Below, one piece after another: positions 43,594 to 52,207 of a DNA stretch of 64,000 bases. This stretch comes from Streptomyces fildesensis (lineage in GTDB: Bacteria; Actinomycetota; Actinomycetes; Streptomycetales; Streptomycetaceae), in NCBI RefSeq assembly GCF_016107395.1, contig NZ_JAAIKO010000016.1, forward strand, positions 62,001-126,000, in the 5' to 3' direction. Both the position numbers and the translations under genes were made by a program. Below the pieces are notes generated by a model. The model saw only the letters and a program-made list of their open reading frames with translations, was not told where the DNA came from and did not search any database. How positions within the stretch are numbered: position 1 is the stretch's first letter; every line of letters begins with the position of its first letter.

Positions 43594-44516
43594 CGCCGCT
43601 CCGGTTCGCCGCCCGGCGCCGCGGCGCCGAAGATCTTGATGAAGATGAAGGCGAGCACCGCCACGCACAGGAAGATCAGCATCGAGATCGCCGATCCGAT
43701 GCCGAGGTTGAGGGCGGTGAACAGGTTGTCGTAGCCGAGGATCGAGACCGATCCGGTGTCGTTCGAGCCGCCCGTCAGGACGTAGATGTTGTCGAAGATC
43801 CGGAACGCGTCCAGGGTGCGGAACAGCAGGGCGACCAGGATGGCCGGCTTCATCAGCGGCAGGATCACCAGCCGCAGCCGTTGCCAGAAGGTGGCACCGT
43901 CGACCATCGCGGCCCTGACCGTCTCACCCGGGACGAGCGCCAGGCCGGCGAGCAGCAGCAGCGCCATGAACGGCGTGGTCTTCCACACCTCGGCCAGGAT
44001 GATCAGTCCGATGGCCTGCCACTGGTCGGTCAGCGGCGCGCTGCCCGCGGGCAGCAGCGCCGCGAGGTAGCCGGTCCCGGGGGTCCACGCGTACTGCCAT
44101 GAGTACGCGGCGACGACGGTGACGATGCCGTACGGGATCAGGACGGCGGTACGGACGGTGCCCCGGCCGAAGACGGCCCGGTGCATCACCAGCGCCAGCG
44201 CCATGCCGAGGACCAGCTCGATCGCCACCGACACCACCGTGATGAGGGCGGTCACCCACAGGGCCTGCCACCAGAACGGCGAGGACAGCACAGCTCCGTA
44301 GTTGCCGAACCCGACCCACTTGGCCTGCGCGGGGAACCGCAGGTCGTAGCGCTGGAGCGAGAGGTAGACCGCGTAGGCGATCGGGTAGGCGGTGACGGCG
44401 ACCATCACGATCACCGCCGGCGCGCAGAGCAGCAGGCCGAGCCGGCGCTCCTGGCGGGCGCCCTCGGACAGTTCGGCGCGGCCGTGCCCGGCGGCGGCCT
44501 TCGCGGATGTGCTCAC
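43590..44516 (-). CDS. Sugar ABC transporter permease (SugA-like)
   Basis: The product is 308 aa from GTG 44516, in a 4-bp overlap with the binding-protein stop. Six helices start at LGLLLCAPAVIVMVAVTAYP. The EAA motif reads VRAAMVDGATFWQRLRLVIL with PLMKP, typical of MalF-type permeases. The open frame extends far upstream antisense-free but in the wrong frame for the binding protein, so GTG 44516 is preferred. Confidence 0.92.
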   Translation of the reverse strand: MSTSAKAAAGHGRAELSEGARQERRLGLLLCAPAVIVMVAVTAYPIAYAVYLSLQRYDLRFPAQAKWVGFGNYGAVLSSPFWWQALWVTALITVVSVAIELVLGMALALVMHRAVFGRGTVRTAVLIPYGIVTVVAAYSWQYAWTPGTGYLAALLPAGSAPLTDQWQAIGLIILAEVWKTTPFMALLLLAGLALVPGETVRAAMVDGATFWQRLRLVILPLMKPAILVALLFRTLDAFRIFDNIYVLTGGSNDTGSVSILGYDNLFTALNLGIGSAISMLIFLCVAVLAFIFIKIFGAAAPGGEPERR

Positions 44517-45790
44517 GGAATCAACCCCTTGGAACCGAGGGCGTCCTCGATCTGGCCCCGGAGGTCGGAGACGGTGCTCTCGGGCTGGATCCCGGCCGGT
44601 GGCGAGAGGGTGTGCGCGAGGGCGATCGACACGTTCTGGTAGGCGGGGGTCCGCGGTCGCACGCTCGCCGTGTCCAGCGCGTTCAGCACGTCGGCGGCGA
44701 AGGGATAGCTCTTCGTCAGTTCGGCCGCCTGGTAGAGACTGCGCAGCGAGGGCGGCAGGCCGCCCTTGAGGGCGTTGGTGAGCTGGTTGTCGCGGTTGCG
44801 CAGGCACAGCGTGGCCTGGAACGCGAGATCGGGGTGCTTGCTGTAGGCGCCGACGGCGAGGTCGATGCCGCCGATGGTCACGGTGGCCGGCCGGCCGGCG
44901 GTCACGCCGGGGTAGGGGGCCCACCTGAAGTGTTGGAAGAGCTTCGGCTGGTTGGCCTTCATCGACGGGTAGACGAAGGGGTAGTTGAGTTCGAAGGCGG
45001 CCGTTCCGGACTCCATGGCGAGCCGGTTCTCGTCCTCCATCTGGTTGGACAGTGACGGGTCCGCGGCGGCGGACCGGGCGGTGGCGCGCATGATTCCGGC
45101 GGCGACGACGGCCGGCGCGCCGAGCGAGGGCGCCTGGGCGTCCGGGGTGAGGATCGACCCGCCCGCGCTGGTGACCAGGGTGTTGAACCAGACCGTCAGT
45201 CCCTCGTACTGGGCACCTTGGATCTCGACGTAGTGCGGCTTGCCCGCCTTCGCCAGAGCGTCGGCCTGGGCGAGCATCTCGGCCCAGCTCTTCGGAGGCA
45301 CCGGCACCAGGTCGTCGCGGTACCACAGGAGCTGGGTGTTGGAGTTGTAGGGGACGGCGTACAGCCGGTCCTTCCAGGTCGCGGTCTGCACCGCGGCCTT
45401 CAGGGTGTCCGCGGTCGCCCGTGCCTTCAACGCTCCCGTCCACTCCCGGACCCAGCCCGCCTCGGCGAACTCCGCGGGCCAGGTAACGTCGAGGCCCATG
45501 ATGTCGACCCCGGCGTCGTGAGCGGCCAATCGCCGCACCAACTGCTGCCGCTGCCCGTCCGCCGTCCGCGGCAGTTTGTTGTACCGGATCTGGTACTGAC
45601 CCTTCGAGGCGTGGCTGCACCGCTCGGCCGCCTGTTGCAACGCGCCGGAATCGTCGGGGAAGTTGTACCAGTTCATCGTCACCGGACCGCCGCTACTGCT
45701 GCTTCCGCACCCCGCGAGAGCGGAGGCGAGCAGCGGAAGGGCGGCAATGGCGGCCGGCCACCGCGCGCGCAAGGTCCGGCGCCTACGCAT
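44513..45790 (-). CDS. LpqY-like trehalose/sugar-binding lipoprotein
   Basis: The product is 425 aa. The signal peptide ends at the lipobox ALAGCG (Cys about 28). Many segments match mycobacterial LpqY: LDVTWPAEFAEAGW, SNTQLLWYRDDLVP, TVWFNTLVTSAGGS, APYPGVTAGRPATVTIGG and the C-terminal TLSPPAGIQPEST. LpqY binds trehalose, so trehalose or a related disaccharide is the best guess. It is the first gene of the operon with SugA-, SugB- and SugC-like genes; no regulator is adjacent. Confidence 0.88.
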   Translation of the reverse strand: MRRRRTLRARWPAAIAALPLLASALAGCGSSSSGGPVTMNWYNFPDDSGALQQAAERCSHASKGQYQIRYNKLPRTADGQRQQLVRRLAAHDAGVDIMGLDVTWPAEFAEAGWVREWTGALKARATADTLKAAVQTATWKDRLYAVPYNSNTQLLWYRDDLVPVPPKSWAEMLAQADALAKAGKPHYVEIQGAQYEGLTVWFNTLVTSAGGSILTPDAQAPSLGAPAVVAAGIMRATARSAAADPSLSNQMEDENRLAMESGTAAFELNYPFVYPSMKANQPKLFQHFRWAPYPGVTAGRPATVTIGGIDLAVGAYSKHPDLAFQATLCLRNRDNQLTNALKGGLPPSLRSLYQAAELTKSYPFAADVLNALDTASVRPRTPAYQNVSIALAHTLSPPAGIQPESTVSDLRGQIEDALGSKGLIP

Positions 45791-46015
45791 CTCACACTCC
45801 TGCTGTGGGGAACCCTCCTGGGGTGCTCACGGTAGGGAGACGATCGGCATTCGGCCGGTGACACTTCCGAAGTTTCTGCCCGAACCGACCGGATGGCGCA
45901 GCGCCCGCGCCTTCGTGGCACCCGACTGCCGACCTCGGCAGGCAGGACGTTGCGCTTGACGACCCTGGACAGCGACCGCCGCGGCCTCACGATGGTCCGG
46001 TCATAGGGTGGCCCT

Positions 46016-46220
46016 GTGACGAAGATGGCGGAACAGACGGATACCGGCCGGCTCATCTATGGGTGCATGGGGCTGGGCGGCAGCTGGGGCGACGAGCCCT
46101 ACACCGCGCAGGACATCGCGGTCGCGGAAGCCGCCGTGGAAGCGGCCCTGGACAGTGGCATCAACACGTTCGACCACGCGGACATCTACCGGAGCGGCAA
46201 GGCCGAAGCGGTGTTCGGCG
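46016..46220 (+). pseudogene. Aldo/keto reductase, N-terminal fragment
   Basis: The first about 68 codons from GTG 46016 (MAEQTDTGRLIYGCMGLGGS, NTFDHADIYRSGKAEAVFG) match the N-terminus of a YdhF-like aldo/keto reductase, including the catalytic Asp and Tyr in FDHADIY. The family sequence ends abruptly at about 46220, where the DNA becomes the 3' end of an oppositely oriented dehydrogenase gene. More than 200 residues are missing. Confidence 0.8.
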
Positions 46221-46251
46221 GGGACTGCCTACCTACCGCAGGAGGGGATGG

Positions 46252-46893
46252 TCAGTTGGCGGGGGCGAGCACGATGCGTTGGCCGAAGGTGGTGGGGATG
46301 CTCCACGCCTGCTCGACCTGGGCGAGGGGGAGGGCGATGGGGTTGACGGCTAAGGTGCCGGAGGCGACCTCGGCGGCGAGGGAGGGCAGTTCGGCGAGGA
46401 TTCCCGCGGTGGTGAGCGAGCCCTGGCCGCTCCCCATGATCTGCAGGTTCGCCGCGCGCAGTAGGTAGGAGGGCAGGGTGATGTCCGCTCCGGCCATGGA
46501 GCCGATCTGGATCCAGGCCAGTGGCTTGCTGCGCTCGGTGCGGGCGGTGAGCAACGCGGGCAGGGCATGTTCGGCGGCCGGACCCCATAGATAGTCGATG
46601 ACGACGTCCGCGTCGCCGTCGGCCCGGCCGAGGCGGTCGGCGACCTGCTGAGGGTTGCCCAGCAGGGAGACGGTCTCGTCCGCGCCCAGGCCGCGCAGGA
46701 GAGCAAGGCGCTCAGGATCGCGGCCGGCGGCCACGACGTGGGTGGCGCCGAGGTGCTGGGCAATCTGGACGGCGAGCTGCCCGGCGTGGCCGGTCGCGCC
46801 CAGGACCAGGACGGTGGCACCGGGCTGGAGAGTGACGCGGCGGCGCAGTGCGACCCAGGACGACATGGCGGGGTTCATCGCGGCGGCCACCAT
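46252..46893 (-). pseudogene. Zinc-type alcohol dehydrogenase lacking its catalytic N-terminus
   Basis: From ATG 46893, 213 codons encode the Rossmann half of an MDR dehydrogenase: PAMSSWVALRRRVTLQPG, VLVLGATGHAGQLAVQIAQ, LGATHVVAAGRDPERL. The first 110-120 residues, which would hold the GroES-like domain, are missing; the sequence upstream is the body of a divergent MarR gene. A deletion between the two genes is the simplest explanation. Confidence 0.82.
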
Positions 46894-47369
46894 GACCCCC
46901 AGCCACACCCCGGACCCGGCGGACGACCAGTGGTCCGGCAGGCCGCAGGACACCGTGGACGCTCTGGTCCAGCTGTCGTTCCTGGTGCAGGGTGCCCTCA
47001 CGCGCATCGCGTCCGATCACGACCTCTCCCTCATTCAGGTCCGCCTCCTCGGCATCCTGCGCGACCGCCGATTTGGCATGCTCGAACTCGCCCGCCACCC
47101 TGGGCCTGGACAAGTCCTCCATGACCGGCCTGGTCACCCGCGCCGAGAAACGCGGTCTGGTCCAGCGCCTGCCCTCGCCCGACGACGGCCGCGCCGTCCT
47201 GGTCAGCCGCACCGCGCCCGGCCGGCAACTCACCGACCAGTGCACCGCCGAGATGGACCACCAACTCGCCGCGCTGACCGTGTCATTGACCGTCACCGAG
47301 CACACCCAGATCCGCACCCTGGCCGCAAAACTCCTGAACGCCGCCCCGAGCGGTGAGGCGGCTCAGTGA
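46892..47369 (+). pseudogene. MarR-family regulator with a frameshift
   Basis: Translation from ATG 46892 gives PQDTVDALVQLSFLVQGALT, then DHDLSLIQVRLLGILRDRRF and GMLELAR. At about 47090-47101 a one-base gain in CGCCACCCTGGG moves the MarR winged helix to the next frame (TLGLDKSSMTGLVTRAEKRG, LVQRLPSPDDGRAVLV). The rest to 47369 is intact. It is either a frameshift pseudogene or a sequencing error. MarR genes are usually divergent from the oxidoreductase they control, as here. Confidence 0.82.
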
Positions 47370-47630
47370 ACGCCGACGCTCCATGGTCATCGAGGCGCGG
47401 AGGAGGAGGCCTGGGAGGTAGCTTCCGCGATTTCGACGGGTTTGGGGTCAGGCATTGTGCACCCGGGTCCGCTGAGTGGAACAGACGTCGACAGACCGCC
47501 CCTGGCGTTTGACGCTGTTACCTGTGGTCCGGCACCACCCGGGAAACGGGAGGCGGCCTGGCTGCTGGTGTTCCGCGGCACACGGCGGCGGAACGTGGTC
47601 CCGGGCTCGCCCGGGGACGGGGGAAATGAC

Positions 47631-48233
47631 ATGCGTAAGCGATTCCTGTTCGCGGTGCTGGCAGCCACGGCCGCCACCGGACTGGTGACGTCCGGTGCCG
47701 CCTCCGCCCGCACCGACACCGCCTCGGCCGGACCGCGTGTCGTCGATGTGACGTCGGTGGCGCAGATCCCGACGGCGCGGAGCGGCGTTGCCGACGCGGT
47801 GCAGCCTCACCTGGTCTTCCGGCTGACCATGACCAACAACAAGGGCGGCCAGTGCCTGGACGGGGACGCCACGCAGATCCCGGCGAACGGGGCCAGGGTG
47901 CAACTGTGGGCCTGCAACGGCCGGAGCAATCAGACCTGGCTCTGGACGCCCGCAGTCGGGCGGCCGGCCGGCTTCTACACCATCCAGAACGCCGACCGTA
48001 ACCAGTGCCTGGACGGGGACGTCACCCAGATCCCGGCCAACGGGGCCAGGGTGCAACTCTGGGCCTGCAACGGCTTCACCAACCAGATCTGGGCCTGGCA
48101 CGGCTCCACGCTGACCAACGTCAACGGTGGTCAGTGTCTGGACGGGGACGCCACGCAGATCCCGGCGAACGGGGCCAGGGTGCAGCTGTGGGCCTGCAAC
48201 GGCTTCACCAACCAGGCTTGGACAACTCACTAA
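47631..48233 (+). CDS. Secreted ricin-type beta-trefoil lectin
   Basis: The product is 200 aa from ATG 47631. Signal peptide MRKRFLFAVLAATAATGLVT ends at ASA (about 25-27). Residues about 65-200 are a ricin B trefoil with three units, each containing CLDGD(A/V)TQIPANGARVQLW followed by ACNG. No catalytic domain is present, so it is a stand-alone carbohydrate-binding protein. Its DNA repeats are almost identical, indicating recent internal amplification. Confidence 0.88.
   Translation: MRKRFLFAVLAATAATGLVTSGAASARTDTASAGPRVVDVTSVAQIPTARSGVADAVQPHLVFRLTMTNNKGGQCLDGDATQIPANGARVQLWACNGRSNQTWLWTPAVGRPAGFYTIQNADRNQCLDGDVTQIPANGARVQLWACNGFTNQIWAWHGSTLTNVNGGQCLDGDATQIPANGARVQLWACNGFTNQAWTTH
47850..48202 (+). 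repeat. Three near-identical 71-bp repeats in the lectin gene
   Basis: Copies lie at 47850-47920, 48003-48073 and 48132-48202. Copies 1 and 3 differ at only about two positions. Each encodes QCLDGD to ACNG of one trefoil lobe; the DNA between copies is not conserved, so selection or gene conversion has kept these cores alike. Confidence 0.9.
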
Positions 48234-48343
48234 GTCCGGCCGAGCCCGGCCTGACGCAACCGGATCCTGGGCCGCCGTCGGACGCGGAGCCGTCCGCCTC
48301 GCCCAGGGCCCGCTGGCATCGCCGTGTCAGTGATCGCCCAGGC

Positions 48344-49498
48344 TCATCGACGGTCCTGGCACGCGGGCCACAAAGCGAGCAGCATCAACGCGGCGGTCAG
48401 GGCGAACGCCGCCGGGTACCCGGTGTGTGCGGCGATCGCGCCGTAGCCGACGGCGCCGACTCCCATCCCGGCGTCGTAGGCGAAGTTCCACAGCGCGCTC
48501 ACGGTGCCGTAGCCGGACTCGGGCACCCGTGCGTACATCAACGTGAGCGTGGCGTTCTGCGCGATGCCGAACCCGATACCGAACAGCGTCACTCCGGCCA
48601 GCACCGCCACCGCGCTGCCGGTCAGCGCAGTGACGAGCAGTCCGACCGCCGAGAGGAGCAGACCTGGCAGGACCAGCCCGGCGGCCCCGCGACGGTCCCC
48701 GATCCGTCCGGCGAACCACCGCGCCACCGTGGCTGCGGCCGGCTGGATGAACAGCACCGCAGTGACCAGTCCGGACATCGACGTCGGTACGGCCAGCGGC
48801 AGGAAGGTGACGATGATGCCGGCCCCCAGCGCGGTCGTCGCGAACACGACGGCGGGCCGTGCCAGGGCGCTTGTGCGCAGGCCCGCGACCACTCCGACCG
48901 CATGGTCGGCAGAGGGCTGTCGTCCTGGCACCCCCGGCACCACCACGGCGGAGGCGAGCGCCACCAGTCCGCCGGCCACGCAGACCGGGGTGAAACCGAC
49001 GCTGTCGGCCAGCCAGACACCCAGCGGCAGGGCCACCAGTGATGGCACCCCCGACACGATCCCGGCCAGCGCCAGCCCTTCGCCGCGGCGCTCGGCCGGG
49101 ATCAGGGCCGCGGTCAGCGCGCCACCTGCGACCACCGTCAGCGCGAAGCCCAGCCCGCGCACGAAGCAGACCGCCACGATCCAGCCGAAGCTGTCGGAGG
49201 CGGTCAATACCAGCGCAGGCGCGCCCAGCAGCACCAGCCCCAGCATCAATGCCACCCGGTAGCCGAACCGCGCGACGAGACGCGGAGTGGCTAGTTCACC
49301 GCAGACGGTGGCCAGCATCAGCGCCCCGGTAGCGAGGCCCGCGTCGCCGCCGGACGCCTGGGCGTAGAGCGGGACGACGGACAGCAGCAGGAAGAAGCTC
49401 GCCGACGCACCGATCATGGTCACGAAGCGCAGCAGCAGCGGCCGGGTCACCAGCGGTGGCCGGGCGGCGGGGGTCCGTACGGGTGTGGTGGTGGTCAT
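48344..49498 (-). CDS. MFS transporter
   Basis: The product is 384 aa with about 12 membrane helices. Loop motifs TPRLVARFGYRVAL (between helices 2 and 3) and AGRIGDRRGAAGLVLPG (central loop region) fit drug/proton antiporter-type major facilitators. The gene is divergent from a MocR regulator gene with only 47 bp between starts, a common arrangement in which the regulator controls the exporter. The substrate is unknown. Confidence 0.9.
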   Translation of the reverse strand: MTTTTPVRTPAARPPLVTRPLLLRFVTMIGASASFFLLLSVVPLYAQASGGDAGLATGALMLATVCGELATPRLVARFGYRVALMLGLVLLGAPALVLTASDSFGWIVAVCFVRGLGFALTVVAGGALTAALIPAERRGEGLALAGIVSGVPSLVALPLGVWLADSVGFTPVCVAGGLVALASAVVVPGVPGRQPSADHAVGVVAGLRTSALARPAVVFATTALGAGIIVTFLPLAVPTSMSGLVTAVLFIQPAAATVARWFAGRIGDRRGAAGLVLPGLLLSAVGLLVTALTGSAVAVLAGVTLFGIGFGIAQNATLTLMYARVPESGYGTVSALWNFAYDAGMGVGAVGYGAIAAHTGYPAAFALTAALMLLALWPACQDRR

Positions 49499-49545
49499 GC
49501 CGTCAACGCTAGGATCCCACCGGATCGCCGGTAAGCTCCATTTCC

Positions 49546-50946
49546 ATGCCGCTGGAGTGGTCCGGTTTGTCGCCGGAACTGTTGCTCATCGTCGACCGGG
49601 AAAGCGCTGAGGGCCTGCGCTCCCAACTGGAGCGTCAGATCAGGGACGCCATTCGCACCGGGCGCCTGAGCGTCGGTGAGCGCCTGCCGTCCTCCCGGGA
49701 GCTCTCTGCCCGGTTGGGCCTGTCCCGCGGCCTGGTCCAGGACTGCTATGCCCAGCTCCAGGCCGAGGGCTACCTCGTGACCCGCGTCGGCGCGGCCACC
49801 ACCGTCGCGGCCGGCGCCTGCCCAACGCCCGTCCCCAGGCCGCCGCAGCCCGCTGCACCCCGGTTGCTCGCCGACTTCCGCTCCGGCGTTCCGGACCTGT
49901 CGTCCTTCCCCCTGAGCGACTGGCTGTGGGCGGTGCGCGAGGCGGGCCGTGCGATGCCCACCGACGCCCTGGACTACGGTGACCCGCGCGGCCCCTCACA
50001 GCCGCGCGAGGTGCTGGCCGGATATCTGCGTCGGGTCCGCGCCGCGGCTGCGGAACCTGAGCACATGGTGATCTGCTCCGGCTACGCCCAAGGGTTCGCC
50101 CTCGCCCTGCGCACCCTGGCCGCCACCGGCCTGCACACCCTGGCCTACGAGGACCCGGGCTCGCCCGCGCTGACCTCCGCCGCCGCGTCGCACGCGGGCC
50201 TGACCTCCGTGCCCGTACCCGTCGACGAGTACGGCATCGATGTCCGGGCGCTCGAAGCGACCGGCGCCCGCGCGGTACTGGTCACACCCGCTCACCAGTG
50301 GCCGACCGGCGTCGTCATGGCCGCCGAGCGGCGCCTGGCCCTGATCGACTGGGCCGAACGGCACAACGCCTTCGTCATCGAGGACGACTACGACGCCGAA
50401 TTCCGCTACGACCGCGAGCCGGTGGGCGCGCTCCAGGGCCTGGCCGCGGACCGGGTCATCTCCATCGGCACCGTCAGCAAGTCCCTCGCGCCCGCCATGC
50501 GCATCGGCTGGGTGCTGTGCCCGCCCGCGCTGACCGCAGGCATCGCGGCGAACAAGCAGCTCGCCGACCGGGGTTCCCCCGCCCTGGACCAATTCGCCCT
50601 GGCCCGACTCGTGGAGTCCGGGCGCTACGACCGGCACCTGCGCCGCATGCGGGGCACGTACGCGGCCCGCCGTGCGGCGCTGGTGACCGCGCTCGCCGAG
50701 CACGCGCCCGGCGCACAACTGACCGGACTCGCAGCCGGCTTCCACGCCGTCCTCCACCTCGGTACCGGCGGCGATGAGGAGATCCTCATCGCCGCGGCCC
50801 GGACCCGCCGGGTGGGCCTGTACGGCATGAGCGCCCACCATGCCTCACCGACGACTTCGCCACCCCGACTCGTCCTGGGCTTCGGCAACGTCAACGAGCG
50901 GGCCATCACGGAAGGGATCGCCGCCGTCGGCGACCTGCTGCCCTGA
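49546..50946 (+). CDS. MocR/PdxR-family regulator (GntR HTH plus aminotransferase domain)
   Basis: The product is 466 aa. An N-terminal GntR winged helix (about 10-80, LRSQLERQIRDAIRTGRLSV then LPSSRELSARLGLSRGLVQD) is joined to a fold-type I aminotransferase-like domain (about 105-460). The PLP lysine lies in GTVSKSLAPAMRIGW, and EDDYDAEFRYD carries the pyridine-contacting Asp. MocR proteins sense PLP or amino compounds. It probably regulates the divergent MFS gene. Confidence 0.92.
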   Translation: MPLEWSGLSPELLLIVDRESAEGLRSQLERQIRDAIRTGRLSVGERLPSSRELSARLGLSRGLVQDCYAQLQAEGYLVTRVGAATTVAAGACPTPVPRPPQPAAPRLLADFRSGVPDLSSFPLSDWLWAVREAGRAMPTDALDYGDPRGPSQPREVLAGYLRRVRAAAAEPEHMVICSGYAQGFALALRTLAATGLHTLAYEDPGSPALTSAAASHAGLTSVPVPVDEYGIDVRALEATGARAVLVTPAHQWPTGVVMAAERRLALIDWAERHNAFVIEDDYDAEFRYDREPVGALQGLAADRVISIGTVSKSLAPAMRIGWVLCPPALTAGIAANKQLADRGSPALDQFALARLVESGRYDRHLRRMRGTYAARRAALVTALAEHAPGAQLTGLAAGFHAVLHLGTGGDEEILIAAARTRRVGLYGMSAHHASPTTSPPRLVLGFGNVNERAITEGIAAVGDLLP

Positions 50947-50953
50947 CCACTGG

Positions 50954-50995
50954 CGGGGACTGGAAGCGGGGCGTCAGCCACCGCGCCAGTCCCCG
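50954..50995. terminator. Hairpin between convergent genes
   Basis: CGGGGACTGG (50954-50963) pairs perfectly with CCAGTCCCCG (50986-50995), with a 22-base loop. It follows the MocR stop by 8 bp and lies upstream of the convergent secreted-protein gene end. Confidence 0.55.
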
Positions 50996-51137
50996 ACCCT
51001 ACTGAAGTACGGCACCTGAAAGCCGACTGCGGTCCGTGAGGAGTTGACCGCCCGCCTGGACCGTCATGGCCCGGACCAGGACCGGGGCGGCCACGTACCT
51101 GTCCTTGGTGGCCGCCCCCAGCGGTCACCAGGGCGGA

Positions 51138-51623
51138 TCAGTAGCAGTTGCGGATCGAATAGACCGGAGACCAGTCGTAGCCGGCGGGAGTGGCGCTGAT
51201 GGGAGCGCTCGCCAGCAGGTTGCCGCTCTGGCCGTAGAACGTTGCGGTGGCACGGCTACCGGTCTGCTGGTTCCAGTAGGACCCGTTGCCGTCCCAGCTC
51301 GACACCGAGTAGGTGGCGCACGGGTCGAAACGGAACACCTCCCAGCTTCCTGTCGAGTAGTCCCACACCGCGGTGCAGAAGTTTCCGCTCGAGCACGGGA
51401 CGCCGGTGGTGCCTGCCGGATAGTGCTGGGACGGAGCGTACGGCGACACCGACGGCGAGGCTGCCGCCACGGCCCGCGGGCCCGCGTCGAGAGGGGCGGC
51501 GGGCATGACCATGGTCCGACCGCTGCCGGAGGTCTCCGGGACCTGGGCGACGGCCGTGGTGGTGAGGCCTGTGATCAGCAGGACCGCCGTGGCGGCCGCA
51601 CCGAGAAGCGAACGTATACGCAT
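51138..51623 (-). CDS. Secreted protein of unknown function
   Basis: The product is 161 aa. The signal peptide MRIRSLLGAAATAVLLITGL ends near AVA/QVPE (about 26). After a disordered Pro/Ala/Ser stretch, the mature domain (about 75-161) is Trp/Tyr/Ser-rich with four cysteines (CSSGNFC, CATYSVSSWDG and the final NCY). It resembles small beta-sandwich secreted proteins of Streptomyces, such as peptidase-inhibitor-like or killer-toxin-like folds, but I cannot assign it. Confidence 0.7.
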   Translation of the reverse strand: MRIRSLLGAAATAVLLITGLTTTAVAQVPETSGSGRTMVMPAAPLDAGPRAVAAASPSVSPYAPSQHYPAGTTGVPCSSGNFCTAVWDYSTGSWEVFRFDPCATYSVSSWDGNGSYWNQQTGSRATATFYGQSGNLLASAPISATPAGYDWSPVYSIRNCY

Positions 51624-52207
51624 GTGATGGAACTCCTCTTGTGTATCGCTGTGTTGCCCTCAGGAGCAGCTTGGGGCGGCCGGTGGGTGGAGCGGGTGTC
51701 GCTTTGGCTCCAGTCAAAGCGTCGGCCCTGCGGAGCGCGCGGACGGAGCCCTGCCCGCGCGACAGTTGATGCCGCAATCGACCGCGTGACGTTCTCTGTG
51801 GTCGGCCTTGTCGAACTTCGGTGACCGGCCACCCTTGGGGCCAGGTCGCAGCCGCTACGGACCCGATCCAGGGGGAGTGGTGCAGCATTGCGTGGTTCGC
51901 CGAGCCGAGCTGGAGGCCCGGATGATCGTGACCTCTTCGGGGTGAGCCGCGCTGGGGATCAAGCGGCGGCGGGCGGCTGGGGCCACGCCGCGCGCGGAAG
52001 ATCACGGGCAGAAGCTGAGCGCTTGCGGTCAGGTCCGCGGTCAGAAGGTGCGTGCCTGCCGGTGGGTTTGCGGCCTGTTACCCGTGTGACGGGCAGGTCC
52101 CGGGGCGGGTTGTTCGCGTCATGTCGGGAAAGGAGCCTGCGGCCCGTGCCGCACATACGTTTCACTGAAGTCCTGAGCTCGATCTGTCCCGCGGCCCGGA
52201 GTGGGGG
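51624..52207. other. Intergenic region without recognised gene
   Basis: The 584 bases separate divergent genes. Short frames on both strands lack domains. A weak dyad ACCCGT-GTG-ACGGGC sits near 52078-52094. Promoters of both flanking genes must lie here, but I cannot place them with confidence. Confidence 0.4.

Noticed and set aside
44517..45620. Upstream extension of the SugA-like permease frame
   Set aside because: It runs in another frame of the binding-protein gene on the same strand; GTG 44516 fits the overlap and family start.
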